DNA of 64,000 bases from Pseudo-nitzschia pungens (taxonomy: Eukaryota > Bacillariophyta > Bacillariophyceae > Bacillariales > Bacillariaceae): assembly GCA_037355855.1 (NCBI GenBank), contig CM074761.1, positions 1 through 64,000 of the forward strand, given 5' to 3'. The notes beneath the pieces were generated by a model, which had not been told where the DNA came from, ran no database searches, and was given only the letters and a program-made list of their open reading frames with translations. Shown here one piece after another: positions 47,876-59,292 of this stretch. The first letter of the stretch is position 1. Each line of letters opens with the position of its first letter. The translations under genes and the position numbers were made by a program.

Positions 47876-48817
47876 CTAAGGACACGGACCCATACCGGTA
47901 GAGACGAGGCGACAGGTTCCCGGACAAAAATCCCATACTCTTTCCCCCCTCAAGTTCTGCACTTTCTTTTTGCATTTTTTCTTGATTTTTTTGACGTTTT
48001 AACTTTCCCAGCGTAGTTCTAGATAAGAGACCCATGGATTCCTGCACTGAATCAAAGGATTCAATATCTACGGGGTCGGAGACCGTCATATCGATAACTC
48101 CACCGCCTTCAGTAGATGGTTCAAATATAAGCTGATTGAACGAACAGGCTGCATACTGAGACTTCAAACTCGCCGAATCGTTGAAGACACCATCGAACAA
48201 CTGGGCTTTGCTGGCCATCATAACGTCGCCCTAATTATCAGTAACACGAACTACCAAGATTCTTCTGGTTCCAACACTCCTATGATCGTCTTGTGCATTT
48301 TCTAGTCCCTGTCTCTGTTTGTGGTGACGTCGATCATTATCCATGAGCTTTTCAATTTTGAAGGATGCTCCATCCGGGACGACCAGAGTTGACACATGGT
48401 TATTAATGGACCAGAGAATGTATGCGCCTTTGATCTTCATGATAACTTCTCCCGAAGCAACTCGGTAGGAGTCGATCGCATCGTTTGAAACTCCTTCGAT
48501 TCGCATAAAGTGAGGAACATCTAGTAGCCTTTGCGCGTCGTCGTGTTCGAACTTGCAGTACAAACAAGTGCGTTTCGCTGGTCTATCATCCGAGGAGACC
48601 ACGATATCAAGGTACAACACACACTCTGCATCGTCTTCGAGGAGGTGCCGGTGGTGTTGGATGTCGGCGCTATCAATGCCACTGTCACTGCTGGTGCTGT
48701 CACACTACTAGTAGTAGTACTAGTAGTAGTATGACGAAAAGTGTAAGAAGAACCTCCAGGTATCCAGGCCATAGCCAGAGTTGCGGCAAGCAATATGAGT
48801 CGAGTGAGGGTCGACAT
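47876..48817 (-). pseudogene. Decayed gametolysin-like (M11) metalloprotease gene
   Basis: Reading from 48817: a signal peptide (LTRLILLAATLAMAWIPGGSS) in one frame, then in another frame LLEDDAECVLYLDIVVSSDD, a prodomain-like region, and TRRILVVRVTDN. An in-frame TAG at 48231-48233 interrupts it, then VMMASKAQLFDGVF and LKSQYAACSFNQLIFEP follow in the same frame. This order matches the N-terminal region of diatom gametolysin/M11 peptidases (VLVVRV... then LKSQY.ACS). The zinc-binding catalytic region (HExxH) is absent: after about 48000 the sequence passes, through another frame change, straight into a C-terminal Cys module (VWDFCPGTCR) ending with TAG at 47876-47878. A CTACTAGTAGT microsatellite lies at the first frame change near 48710. 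Stop codon, frame changes and missing core support a pseudogene; an intron could explain the first change. Confidence 0.7.
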
Positions 48818-51800
48818 GACGATGGCGAACGATATGCACAGTTGTAGTAGTAGTACTACTACTACTAGTAGCCAATAGCTAGTAGTAGGCTTGCTTCTTG
48901 TTACAACAAGTAAATACTACTACTACTAGTAGTTATGAGAAGCTCTTGTTGTAGTAGATCAGATCCGTTCGGTTTGATGCAACCTAGATTTTGTGAGATT
49001 TGGGCGCCAGTGAATGGACAAGCGTATCACCGCAACATTCTCGTCAGCTGTCGTAGTAACCTTACTACTACTAGTACTAGTAGTACGGTACCTTGTAATG
49101 AGCAAACGTTTTCGCAGCCTTTCCTTTTGAGTGGGAAGTTTCAGAAATCACTCCAAATACCATAGCGAATACTTCTTACGTACACGTCGTGTACTCGTAG
49201 CTACTCGCAAACAGGATGAAGGAAAATTCCGCAAGAACTTTTTGTGTCATCAACTTTTTAAAAAACAAAATTGTTTTTGAATAAGCAGGGCACCGTTTTA
49301 CGATTACGGCAATTCTTCTGGTCCAACGAGAATGGAACTCTAGCTCGTGCGGAAGACTCGTCTCTACTAGCTTCTTGTTTGGATCGATCGCAAAAGGACA
49401 AAGGACCTTTCTTTTCGTGAACCTCTTGAGAAACATTTTTCTACAGCAGAACAAACTTGTACGTGTAGTACGAGTAATGTTACCCTTACGTGTACCGGTA
49501 GCAGTACTTGTGGAAACTTGTTGGGCCTGATGACGTTTTGGCGAAGACGGAAAAATCAGGGGATTCGATAACTTACTTTCTAGGTCACGTTTCTAGTCGT
49601 ACAAATGAAAGTAATTTTACGTACGATATCATGACCAATGATTGTTAAAAAAATAGAAGTAGTACTTCGTAATAATACTACCGGTAATTACGTAAAATGT
49701 TTCACACAGTGACACACCAGCATACAACAAGGTTAAGGTTGCTGTACGGTAATACGCTACTGGATACAGTATTGGATATTCTAAGGTTAACCTTACCGGT
49801 ACTCGTACCTTACTGTTCCAGCAACTAATTTACCGCGGGGTAACCAAACGATACAATCATTGTGTAACTAACTGTAAGTTTACGATATGTAAGGCTTACT
49901 ACTCCTCGGACTAGAACCGGATATCCGGCCTTGCAGTTAGCACGCAAGCACACGATTCTTGCATTACAGTATTCGCGAGGACTAGTACTATTAGTACATA
50001 AGATCTACTCCGTAACCTTACCTGCTGGCACGGAATGCTACTCCGTATTACAATACTGTACGCTACAGCGCTGTAACGGGTATACCGGTACCACCAGCAC
50101 TTTACAATGCAAGAAAGCAAGCGCTGTCGGATACAGAGCTGAGCATCCGCTATGCTCAGCTCTCACTTCGTACCGGTAGGGACACCAGCCAGTGGTGCAC
50201 TCCCTATTCAACTATCGACCGATTCCTCTGTATCTCTAGAGGGGATCATCTTGTAGTATCATCCGAGTGCATGCAATAGCCCTTGAACAGTATCCTCCTC
50301 TGTCGTAGTAGTACTAGACTCTCGATTTGCCAGCACTCGGTACTGTACTGTACTGTACTGTACTGTTCGTCTTCTTCTTCTTCTTGTTATTGTTGTTACG
50401 TGTACCTTCTTTGCTCACAAGCAATATCAACGCATTGCTCTATTGCATGATCGTTTTGCATCGTATTGCATCGACAACAACAACGACAACGACAACAACG
50501 ACAACGACAACGACTGCAATGACGGTGTTCTCGTTTCCGGCACCACCGACCGTCGCCGTCGTCGTGGGTAACTTACTACTCATAACCTTACTCATTTCTC
50601 GATCGATGCTTCCGCCTGGGAAACCGTCGCCACCACCGTACTAGTTTCGGTGCTGGCGTCGGTGGTGTTGGCGTAAGTGTTGTTAGAGGTAACGGCGTTC
50701 GCGCCAGAAGTGGCGTTGAGGTCGGCGTTGATGTGAGCATTCCGGTAGCCGTGTTGAATGGACGTGGACACGAGCGGGCATGGGCAGATGGAACATCCCA
50801 CCACTTGCTACAATCATTGTCGAGAAAAGGGGGGTGTACCGGTAAGGTTACTACCAGGTACACTGTGCACGTACCGGTAACCTTACGTAGTAGTACTTAG
50901 TATTTTCGATTTTGAATAGTAGTATTGAACTACGGGTAAGGAGGTTTACGGCATCCAATGAATCAATCATTCGTTGAACTGGTGAGTAAACTGATCAACC
51001 GCTTTTGAGATTGACGGTTGCTCTTGTTTTGCGTTTACTTTGCGTAATCATACTCGTAACCTTACCGGTAAGTTAGTTACCACAAGTTCAAAGTACAAGT
51101 AACCTTTGTTAAGGTTGCTGTACGTAATCTTACCGGTACCGTATGTTAGCGCTCGGCTGGACCGATAACGTGAAGCAAATCATAGCAGGGCCCGACCGTA
51201 AGTTACCGGTATGTAACGTGTTAACCTCACCGTACAAGTTCTCTAAGGTAAACCTTACCAGTAAATTACCATCACGGGTCCGTATTCCGTAACCTTATTC
51301 GTATTATTTCGTACAAGTATTGCGTCTCGATTCCAACATGCGAATAACCTTATAGTACCGGGACAGCACTTTCCTTAAAAATAAAAATAAAATACTTCGT
51401 AGAAAATAGTAGAAGTTCGTACACGGCTGATTACAAGTAAGGTTTACCGTACAGTAAATGAACAATACTACTAATTAATTACTACTCCTCGTACTATCGT
51501 ACCACTACTTTGATGGGCACAACACCATCCCGCTATGGGAACGGAAAGCAAAGAACACTTTTGATTGAATTTCACCGGTGTCACGGTGAAGAGAATCATC
51601 TAGGTCGTATTTTTTCACACTATCAGATAAGGTTACTTCGTATTAATTAAAAGGTAAGATTTACTGGCTTGTCCCGTAGTGGTAAAGATGCTTTGTTGAT
51701 AAGGTCCTCTAGATGATACATGTACTTCTTCGTATTACTATAATTACAAAGTACGAAGTAGTAAACCTTAAGCCTTACTTATTAATTTTTTTATCAGCAC

Positions 51801-52372
51801 TTCTTATCAATACCGTACTTTGAACGAAAGTCGAAAAAGAAAGTTCCCAACATTGGAAGATTTTTTTCACCCTCCCACCGCGAGTTTCGAAAAATACCGG
51901 AACAAAATATTATGGTTGTCATTTATTTCAGTTGCATGATCGTCGATGTCACAATACGACAATCGAACAATATTACCAGATTTGTGTACTTCGGTACGTG
52001 TAGGTCGTATGTTTTTAAACAACGATCATGATAGAAATCATGAACAGATAAGAACAACAATTAGTAGCATGAACGGTGCTTCTTTAGGTAGATAAGTAGA
52101 ATCACTTTACCCAGAACGAAAGTCCCAAGAAGAAACAGAAGAAAAAGGAAATAAGGAGGTTCTTGGTGTAAAATGATCCTTCTAAACGACAGCGTTCCAG
52201 TGGTGTAAAACGATCTTTCTAAAAGACAGCGTTATAGTTGCATGCTGCTAGAAAGAAGGGAAGAAATATTGTTTTCTTGCGGTTCATCGATAGCAACGCA
52301 CTCTCCACAACTCATACATCATAGTTGAATAGGATTCAGAAGACAACTAGTACAACTACAACTACAACTACA
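48818..52372. other. Intergenic region with TACG-type words
   Basis: ACTAGT blocks at 48845-48875, 48918-48935 and 49065-49085 give way to dense GTAACCTTACCGG, GTACCGTA and AAGTACGAAGT words (49440-51800). There is a TACTG array (50342-50364), a CTT run (50369-50384), an ACAACG run (50473-50515) and a hairpin CAGAGCTGAGCATCCGCTATGCTCAGCTCT (about 50134-50163). A short minus-strand frame at 50592-50804 (ending VVATVSQAEASIEK) has coding-like composition, but no start context or homology I recognise. A duplicated TGGTGTAAAA(C/T)GATC(C/T)TTCTAAA segment lies at 52166-52230, just upstream of the protease. Confidence 0.55.
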
Positions 52373-54314
52373 ATGACGATGTTCAACACGAAGGCTTGCG
52401 TCTTCCGTGCCTTGCTGGCGGCAGTAGCGATCGTCTCTCCCGCTTTTGCTGGTCCTATGAAAGCAATTGTGGGAGGGGTCAACAGCACTATTGGCCAGTT
52501 CCCATATTTTGTCTTCTATGGCTGTTGCGGTGGTGCACTCATCGCCCCCGACGTTATGTTGACAGCAGCACACTGTGATACTCCTCATTGCGATGTGAGA
52601 AACCAAGATTATTACATTGGTGCCTATGAACGCGGCAAAACGACTGGGGGTGCCCAGGTTCGAAAGTGTGCGACATGGATCAATTATCCCGATTACGCGA
52701 GTCCAAGCTACAACTATGATTACGCTCTTTGCAAACTCAACGAACCAGTCACCATCGACGAGTCCTTTGTCACGCTGGAACTCAACGACGATCCTTCGTT
52801 TCCAAGCGATGATAGCAATTTTATTGTAATGGGATTGGGTAATACAAGGAAGGTCCCAGGTTCGGATGAAGATCCCGCAAACATTCTCAAAAACGTCACC
52901 CAGGAGGTCATGGGCAATGACGAGTGCCAGAGCATGAACGACACACTTGCCAACGGTTGGGATGAGGAAGTTACGGACTATATGTTGTGTGGTATTGACC
53001 CGGAACGCAAGGGGGAGGACAACGGCCAAGGGTGACTCGGGTGGTCCAATCGTCGTTCGATCCTACCAGGGTGATGGCACCTTCAAGGACATCCATGTGG
53101 GTGTGACGTCTTGGGGAAGCTTTCAATTGTGTGGTGGCGAAATCTGCCCCGCTATATACGCCCGAACTAGCAGCGTGGTGGACTGGATCAGGACCACCGC
53201 TTGCGAAACCTTGAACAGCGTGGCAGACTTTTGTCGTCAATCTCCTACTGCGGCTCCGACCCTGACTCCCACCCGGAATCCTACCATAAATCCTACCAGG
53301 AAACCCACTGTGGCTCCGACCCAGACTCCCACAATGAATCCTACCATAAATCCTACCAGGAAACCCACTGTGGCTCCGACCCAGACTCCCACCAGGAATC
53401 CAACCATACATCCTACCAGGAATCCTACTGCGGCTCCGACCCAGACTCCGACCAGGAATCCAACCATAAATCCTACGAGGAATCCTACTGCGGCTCCGAC
53501 CCAGACTCCAACAAGGAAGCCTACAACGAATCCTACAAGGAATCCTACTGCAGCTCCCACCAAGACTCCAACAAGGAAGCCTACAACGAAGCCTACAACG
53601 AATCCTACTGCAACTCCCACCCATACTCCCACCAGGAAGCCTACTCCAGCTCCCATTACTCCTTCTACACCAACAACGAAGCCTACTCCAGCTCCCAATA
53701 CTCCTTCTACACCAACAACGAAGCCTACTCCAGCTCCCATTACTTCTACTACACCCGCTGCATGTGATGGCAAGGGACGATTCCGGTTCGAAATTAAAAC
53801 CGATAACTGGGCTTACGAAACTAGTTGGTTACTCCGAAGGAAAAACGATCAATCAATCATTGCCCAAAAGGACGATTACGACGAAGATAATACAAAGTTT
53901 TGGTTTCCCAGCCCAAACAAATATCATTGCCTGTCCGACGGTTGCTACGAAAATATTGTCAAGGATTCTATGGGTGATGGATTGCAAGCTCCGGCATATT
54001 ACAGAGTCTATTTGGATGACAAGGTGATTGCCACCAGTGATGGAACGGGTTTTGCGGAAACCAAGCACGAGTTTTGCGTTACAGGACGACCCGCTACTTG
54101 CAAGGATGATGTCAGCTTCAAGTTCAAAGACAAGATGAATAAAACTTGCAAGGAATGGGTCGCCAAGGGCTCGAACGAGCTCTGGAAGAAGAAAAAAGTG
54201 AAAAAGATCAAGAGAAAATGCAAAAAGAAAGTAGCGAACTCGGGGGGGAAAAGAGTATGGGATTTTTGTCCGGGAACCTGTCGCCTCGTATATACGGGTC
54301 CGTGCGCTTCTTAG
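52373..54314 (+). CDS. Secreted trypsin-like serine protease with Pro/Thr stalk; one-base frame break
   Basis: The start at 52373 (or ATG at 52379) gives a signal peptide ending SPAFA. The S1 domain begins IVGGVNSTIGQFPYF. The triad residues are visible: His in LTAAHC (about 66), Asp in YNYDYALC (about 115), Ser in GDSGGP (about 222). At 53028-53034 the sequence CCAAGGGTGAC shifts frame exactly before GDSGGP; with GG instead of GGG the frame would be continuous and the product about 646 residues. This is either a homopolymer sequencing error or a recent inactivating insertion. After the protease domain comes a stalk of 20-residue PTRNPT.APTQTPT repeats (53240-53755), then a beta-rich domain (GRFRFEIKTDNWAYETSWLL), and a Cys module (VWDFCPGTCR). 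Trypsin-like enzymes cleave after Lys/Arg; the target is unknown. Confidence 0.85.
53240..53755 (+). repeat. 60-bp stalk repeat in the protease gene
   Basis: About five imperfect 60-bp units encode 20 residues (NPTINPTRKPTVAPTQTPT-like), followed by shorter PTPAPITPSTPTTK units. All six frames are unusually open across it because of the repeat composition; only the frame of the protease is credible. Such stalks are typical of secreted diatom proteins and are probably O-glycosylated. Confidence 0.88.
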
Positions 54315-54967
54315 GACGATGTCTGATCTGTGGACAAGGAAAAACAATCGCATCATACCGAATAATTACTACTTCGTAGTTGTTTATGGTTGAGGCACGG
54401 ATGCGCTCAATTACTACAATACATGAAAACGATCCCAGCGATAGACCACCAGTAATCTTACCGCGTTGCTTTTGCACGTCAGCGCTGATTGGGCGTGATT
54501 TTCAGTCATGATTGAATGTCACTTGATCCACCCCGAATTCAAGGATGATGTCGTCATTCTTGAGCACAAGCTTATATGTACAAAAAATAATAATATACAG
54601 ATTTCCAGTCCACGCATAGAGGGCTGTATGGAAAACAACAAAATTACATGTGACGAAAAAGTAATCAAAATTCGACGAAAACAACAGAACTACACGTGAC
54701 GAGAGATACAGTACCGTACAATTCCATGAGGATTCAGTTCCTTCTCATAATTTCAGTAAGCAAAAACATTTTAAGAGTTCAAAACCGAATACGAATAATC
54801 TCAAACCTTCCTAGTACAAATTCTACTTCGTAACCCTTCATGGCAATCCAAACAAGCGCTGGAGCATCAGTGACGGCAGTATTTTTCGTGCCGCATCCTT
54901 TGTCAATCATTCGATTCCACCATCATACTCCTTGTCCTTGTCCTTGTCCTTGTCCTTGTCCTTACTT

Positions 54968-55140
54968 CGTTGATATTGCTCCTCGTCGTCAGCAAGAGAG
55001 AATAAGACTAAGAACAGTAACAACAGCAGCACGCCGAGTGCTGGCGGCAAACAGTGAGTCAACAAAGGATACTGTTCAAGCGCTATTGCATACACTCAGA
55101 AACTACAAGATACTTCCCTAGAGGTACAAAGGAATCAATC
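54968..55140. repeat. Dispersed repeat family A copy
   Basis: Shares GTTGATATTGCTC, CAACAGCAGCACGCCGAGTGCTGGCGGCAAACAG-type order (hairpin AGCACGCCGAGTGCT at about 55028-55042), GCTATTGCATACACT and CCTAGAGGTACAAAG with the copies at 21.5-21.9 and 32.2 kb. Confidence 0.55.
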
Positions 55141-57339
55141 GATACTAGGGAAGGCAATAGGGCGCTTAGTTTAACGGAGAAAAGGAAGAAATGGGAGGTG
55201 GGAGCTGAGCTGAGCGCTCAGCTCTGCATCCGTGACAGCAGGATGCGCTCCGAGGAATTTCCAATACTTAGGGTGGACACGTGCCAACCAAAACAGGAGG
55301 TCGGTATATTGCTTACAGGAGTCCAAGTCTTCCAAGAAAGGCTAAATCAGAAGCCATTGCGAATTGCGGGAGTAGTAAGCTCAGCGCACTCCCGGTGGTG
55401 GTCGATACGCATACTACGCAGTTCGAACCCCAACAACAACAAACCAGTGAAAAAAAAAGAACCGGTACTAGAAAGCTCAGTGTCCGTTCCGTCGGTTAGC
55501 CCGTTGTTTGGAGTTCGAAACCAACACACACACACACACACACACACCCGGTACTAATTTTTGGTGGTTAGAAGAAGTCGAAACCCGGTCGGAACCCGGT
55601 CGAAACCGTGCATACAGTCGTCATGCTTGACTGGTGTCCCAAAACATGCGCCGAGGTTGGCCTCGGAGAGTGTGCCAACACCATGAAAAGAACACACTTG
55701 GTGTAGCTTCCGATGAAACTGCCACCCAAAAAAAAAGTGCTCGACAATGAAGAAAAGGTGTTTAGAGAGCATAGAATCACTGCATGATGCAGTGTCCACG
55801 GTGGTGTAAAAAAAAAAGTAAAGCGTTGCCATACCGTACACTCTACGATAATAGTCTGTGACCAAGAATCTTGCGGACGTTGATAGAGATTTGTTGTTTC
55901 GGATGGATTCGGATGGATTGATTCGGTCCTTTAGTCGATTCGGTGGTCACCGGGGGAATCGTTGATCGGATTTGATGGCGACATCTTTTCTTCCACGAAA
56001 GGACACCCTTGATCTTCAGTACGAAAGGGGAGACAAATCATTCAAGATACAAGATACACCATCGTCTCGGTTCTATTACATTACGTGTAAAAGTACTTTG
56101 ACGATTGCTTTTTGAAAGTGACTGATAGCACGGGTTTTCTTCCAGTGATGGTGATGAATGTGGATCGCGTTCCAGTTGTTGCTGCTTCGGAGCGAGTTGA
56201 AGTTGCAATCGTTGCGATTGGTGATGACTCCACTTCCACCGGCGTGTCGATGGAGCGTATGACGAATGATGATCGACTCTTCTTTTTCGTGGCAAGGGGG
56301 TCCGGGGAAGACACCTCCTCTCCAAATTTTGCCGGTTGGAATGCATCATTCCATCGTGCTTTGCATCATTCCATCTTGCTCGTCGAGCAAAAAGCAAGGA
56401 CTGTCTTGCTCCTCTCGGACAACAAGCCTGGCTTTATCGCGTTCCGTTCCATCCCCGACTTCTTCGTGGTTCGATTGCGCCAATAATCTTGCTGGTAGTC
56501 CTCCTTTTGATAGACTCCCTGCGTTCCCGTAGACTCGCTGCACTCCTGGAAATCGACATCGACTCGTTTCGAGTCTCCCTTTTGATCCTCCGAGAGACCC
56601 GACGATGTGCTGATGCCTGTATGCCCGCTCCGCTCCGCTCCACACACTCACTGTTCAAGATTGCCACTGCTCGCAGCTCCACCCTGAAGGGGAATCCCTG
56701 CGCTGGACGAATGCAGTAGTATCACCACGTGTCGAATGTCGAATCGAACCTAGCGGAACACGTGCCTTACAGTAACTTATTCTGCAGCGATCGCTGCTCC
56801 CCTCCCGGTCTTCCTTTTTTGGTTTCGTGGGCCGTGCTGGATCTGATCATATCCCTTCGCAGTACATGAAGCAAGAAAGTCCCTGGTGCTGATTCTGATC
56901 CTCTGGCCGTGTTGGAATGTCCCTTCGTGGCAAAGGAACCATGAATCACGTGCGGAACCTAGCCCAACCATTTCGCTGCTGCCGAAGCTGCTGCCAAAGC
57001 TGCTTCAGTATCGTCCAGACTGCTAGCAAACAAACGAGGGGTAAGATCTTATCACTAATCACTACTTCTCGTTCGTCAATAGTCAAGCAAAGCAGGAAGA
57101 CGCCACAAAAGAATGAACCAGATTCTCACATTTTCAACCCGCCCCCTCACTAAATTGCAACGAATGCAACGACTTCAACGACTTCAACGACTTCAACGAC
57201 TTCAACGAATGCAACGACTTCAACAACAGAGCTAATGGGACTTGCTGTGTACAGAAGGTGGGAGAAGAATAGTGACAGCGTCGGAGGGAGCTGGGCCCAA
57301 AGCGCTCACCACCTCGAGTGTGACAGCTCGCTGTCTCGT

Positions 57340-57960
57340 ATCGTAATAATAATGTAGCTCTGTAGGTTCAGTACTGTATCCTACGGAGTAGCGTACGGAG
57401 TAGCGTAGCTAAATACGTAATTTTAATTCAATCGTGTGCTAGCTCGCTTGCCTGCTTGGTGCTAGGTTGAACTGTCTGGGTCGGGTATCCGGTTATAGTA
57501 CCGATCGTACACAATGACCATACCCCGACGGTAGTATAACATGGTAGCATAGTATGTTAACATACCACGTATCTCATAAGTAGCATTAGCAACCTTAACC
57601 CTGTAGCACTATGCTAAAGTGTGCTATTGGCGGTGCTATACCCGGGGTCATTGTAACTGGTGGAACAAATCGTACGCGAGGACCCTGGTATCTTGGAGTT
57701 ACTAGTAGCACCCCGTAACCTTACCACTTACTAGGAGGATAAGCCTGTTGCTGTGCCTGTTGCTAAGCCTGTTGCCAAGCATTTAGCACAGAGCTCTACC
57801 ACACAGCAGCTGTAGCACCCTCCTGTAGTAGGAGACAGTTAGTACTGCTGGAGGCTAATAGTACCTGTAGCCTCAGTACAGTTCCCTACACAGGAGGAGG
57901 AGCCTTAGCACAGTCCATACTACTAGGAGCAGCATCATCTTGGATGTCTTCACATCATTG
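57340..57960. repeat. Dispersed repeat family B copy
   Basis: Longest copy of the family at 22.05-22.9 kb. It keeps ACGGAGTAGC, CAATCGTGTGCTAGCTCGC, AGCAACCTTAACC, TGTAGCACTATGCT, GACCCTGGTA, GATAAGCCTGTTGC, AGTTCCCTACACAGGAGG and CTTAGCACAG in the same order. No inverted ends or coding capacity seen. Confidence 0.55.
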
Positions 57961-58896
57961 AGTACTACTATTTACAAAAACAAAAACATAAATGAAGTAG
58001 TACTACTATATAGGAACAATAAACCTTTAGAAAGAGGAGAGTGAGAGCTTTCTAATGACGAGCCATTATTTGTTGATATTGGATGAATACTTTAGAAGTT
58101 ACTAGGATTACTCCAAAAAGAAGAACAACAAGCGCTATAGTACTACTAGTACTAGTACTACTACTACCTCCGATTTTGGTCTCCGCCGCGACTAGACGAT
58201 CTTGAAGCAGACCTTGGTACCTTACCTACTTTACGGTATTAGGCTAGATAAAGTCAGTTTTGAGGATTGTTGCCGGGAATAATCCAGTAAAGGAGTACTA
58301 CTACTAGTACTAGTACTACTAAGGAGGAGGTTTGACAACTTATATATTAATGATAATAATTTTTATACAGAAATTAACAAGTATGCACTCGATGTGTATA
58401 CTCAGGTGATTCAATTTCGACAGTTTGGTTGGATCTCGAAAGGAGTTTTGTGGTTGTACAGATACGCATGTTCGTTTCGGTTAATGTAATAACAAGAACA
58501 GAGGAACAGTCGTACCAGAAGTTGTGTTTGGTGGTGACTAGTGGGTTGACTCGTCGTTGCGCTTCGACCCAAAAGTAAGTGGTTGAGGTTGAAATTTGTG
58601 GTATTTGTTGCAGTGTACGTGATGGTTGGTAGTAGTTGCAGTCAAACGACGGGAGGCCGGTGAAGCATGAATATTTCGTGACGATGAATGAATGGGTGGT
58701 TTTTGATTGAGTTTCCTTTCCGTTGTTGCCAACCGAGATAGATTGTGTTGTTCGATCGTTTGTTGCGCACCGATTCAAGGCAATCGAGGCGCATCACATC
58801 GCATGTCATCGCGTCCATAGTAGCATGTTCCATAAGAAAGACTCCCGCATTTTGCGTGCACCAATACCGCCCGCACGACACAGAACCGCACCGAAC

Positions 58897-59292
58897 TTAT
58901 GACGAAGTACTAGATTCGGAACCTGATTCGGAGCTACCGCCGGAGGTAGCGACGGTAGTACCCGTGGTCGCTCCGGGTGTAGGAGAGCCGGTGACAGCAA
59001 CGGTGGGAGAGGCGGTGGGGGCAGCTGTGGGAGAAGCGGTGGGAGAGGCCGAAGGAGCCGCCGAGGGAGCAGCGGAAGGTGCCTCGGTGACGACAACTCC
59101 TCCCTTCTTGCTCTTCTTGGAAACCTTGGTGGTAGGCTTTTTGGTAGGCTTTTTGGTAGGCTTAGGGGTGGCCTTCTTGGATGCCTTGGCCAAGACACGG
59201 ACCTTTCCGTTGGCGGCGTCGTCGACGATGGTGGCGTTGGCAGAAAGGGCCACGAAGGCGATGGCAAGAACGGCGGATTTGAAGTACATCAT
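58897..59292 (-). CDS. Small secreted silaffin-like Lys/Thr/Ser/Pro-rich protein
   Basis: 131 residues, single exon. The signal peptide is about 1-20 (YFKSAVLAIAFVALSANA). An RXL motif (RVL, 32-34) follows, a processing site known from several diatom silica-forming proteins. Residues 36-63 are Lys-rich with KKATPKPTKKPTKKP and SKKSKK clusters. Residues 69-108 are AP/SP/TASPTA repeats, and the tail is Ser/Glu-rich (SSESGSESSTSS). Silaffins carry modified Lys and phosphoserine and promote silica precipitation in the silica deposition vesicle; this layout fits, but the family is defined by composition, not alignment, so the assignment is tentative. GC-rich with strong codon preference (AAG, GCC, TCC), suggesting high expression. 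Confidence 0.82.
   Translation of the reverse strand: MMYFKSAVLAIAFVALSANATIVDDAANGKVRVLAKASKKATPKPTKKPTKKPTTKVSKKSKKGGVVVTEAPSAAPSAAPSASPTASPTAAPTASPTVAVTGSPTPGATTGTTVATSGGSSESGSESSTSS

Larger units (their letters stand above)
54315..58896. other. Intergenic region with dispersed repeats
   Basis: Contains TTGTCC repeats (54930-54962), a family A copy (54968-55140), a CA run (55522-55548), CGACTTCAACG repeats (about 57163-57225), a family B copy (57340-57960) and ACTAGTACTACT blocks (58142-58170 and 58292-58322). Around 56081-56720 there are overlapping open frames on both strands, and the composition is more coding-like than the surroundings (for example SSFVIRSIDTPVEVESSPIA on minus). I cannot pick a frame or family, so no gene is called. 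Confidence 0.5.

Noticed and set aside
50588..50863. Minus-strand frame ending VVATVSQAEASIEK
   Set aside because: Coding-like composition, but short, with no start, splice or homology evidence.
52319..53029. 236-residue minus-strand frame opposite the protease
   Set aside because: Antisense to an S1 protease domain with full catalytic motifs on the plus strand.
53201..53773. Stalk-region frames reading SYQETHCGSDPDSH and GVGFVVGV
   Set aside because: Alternative readings of the 60-bp stalk repeat.
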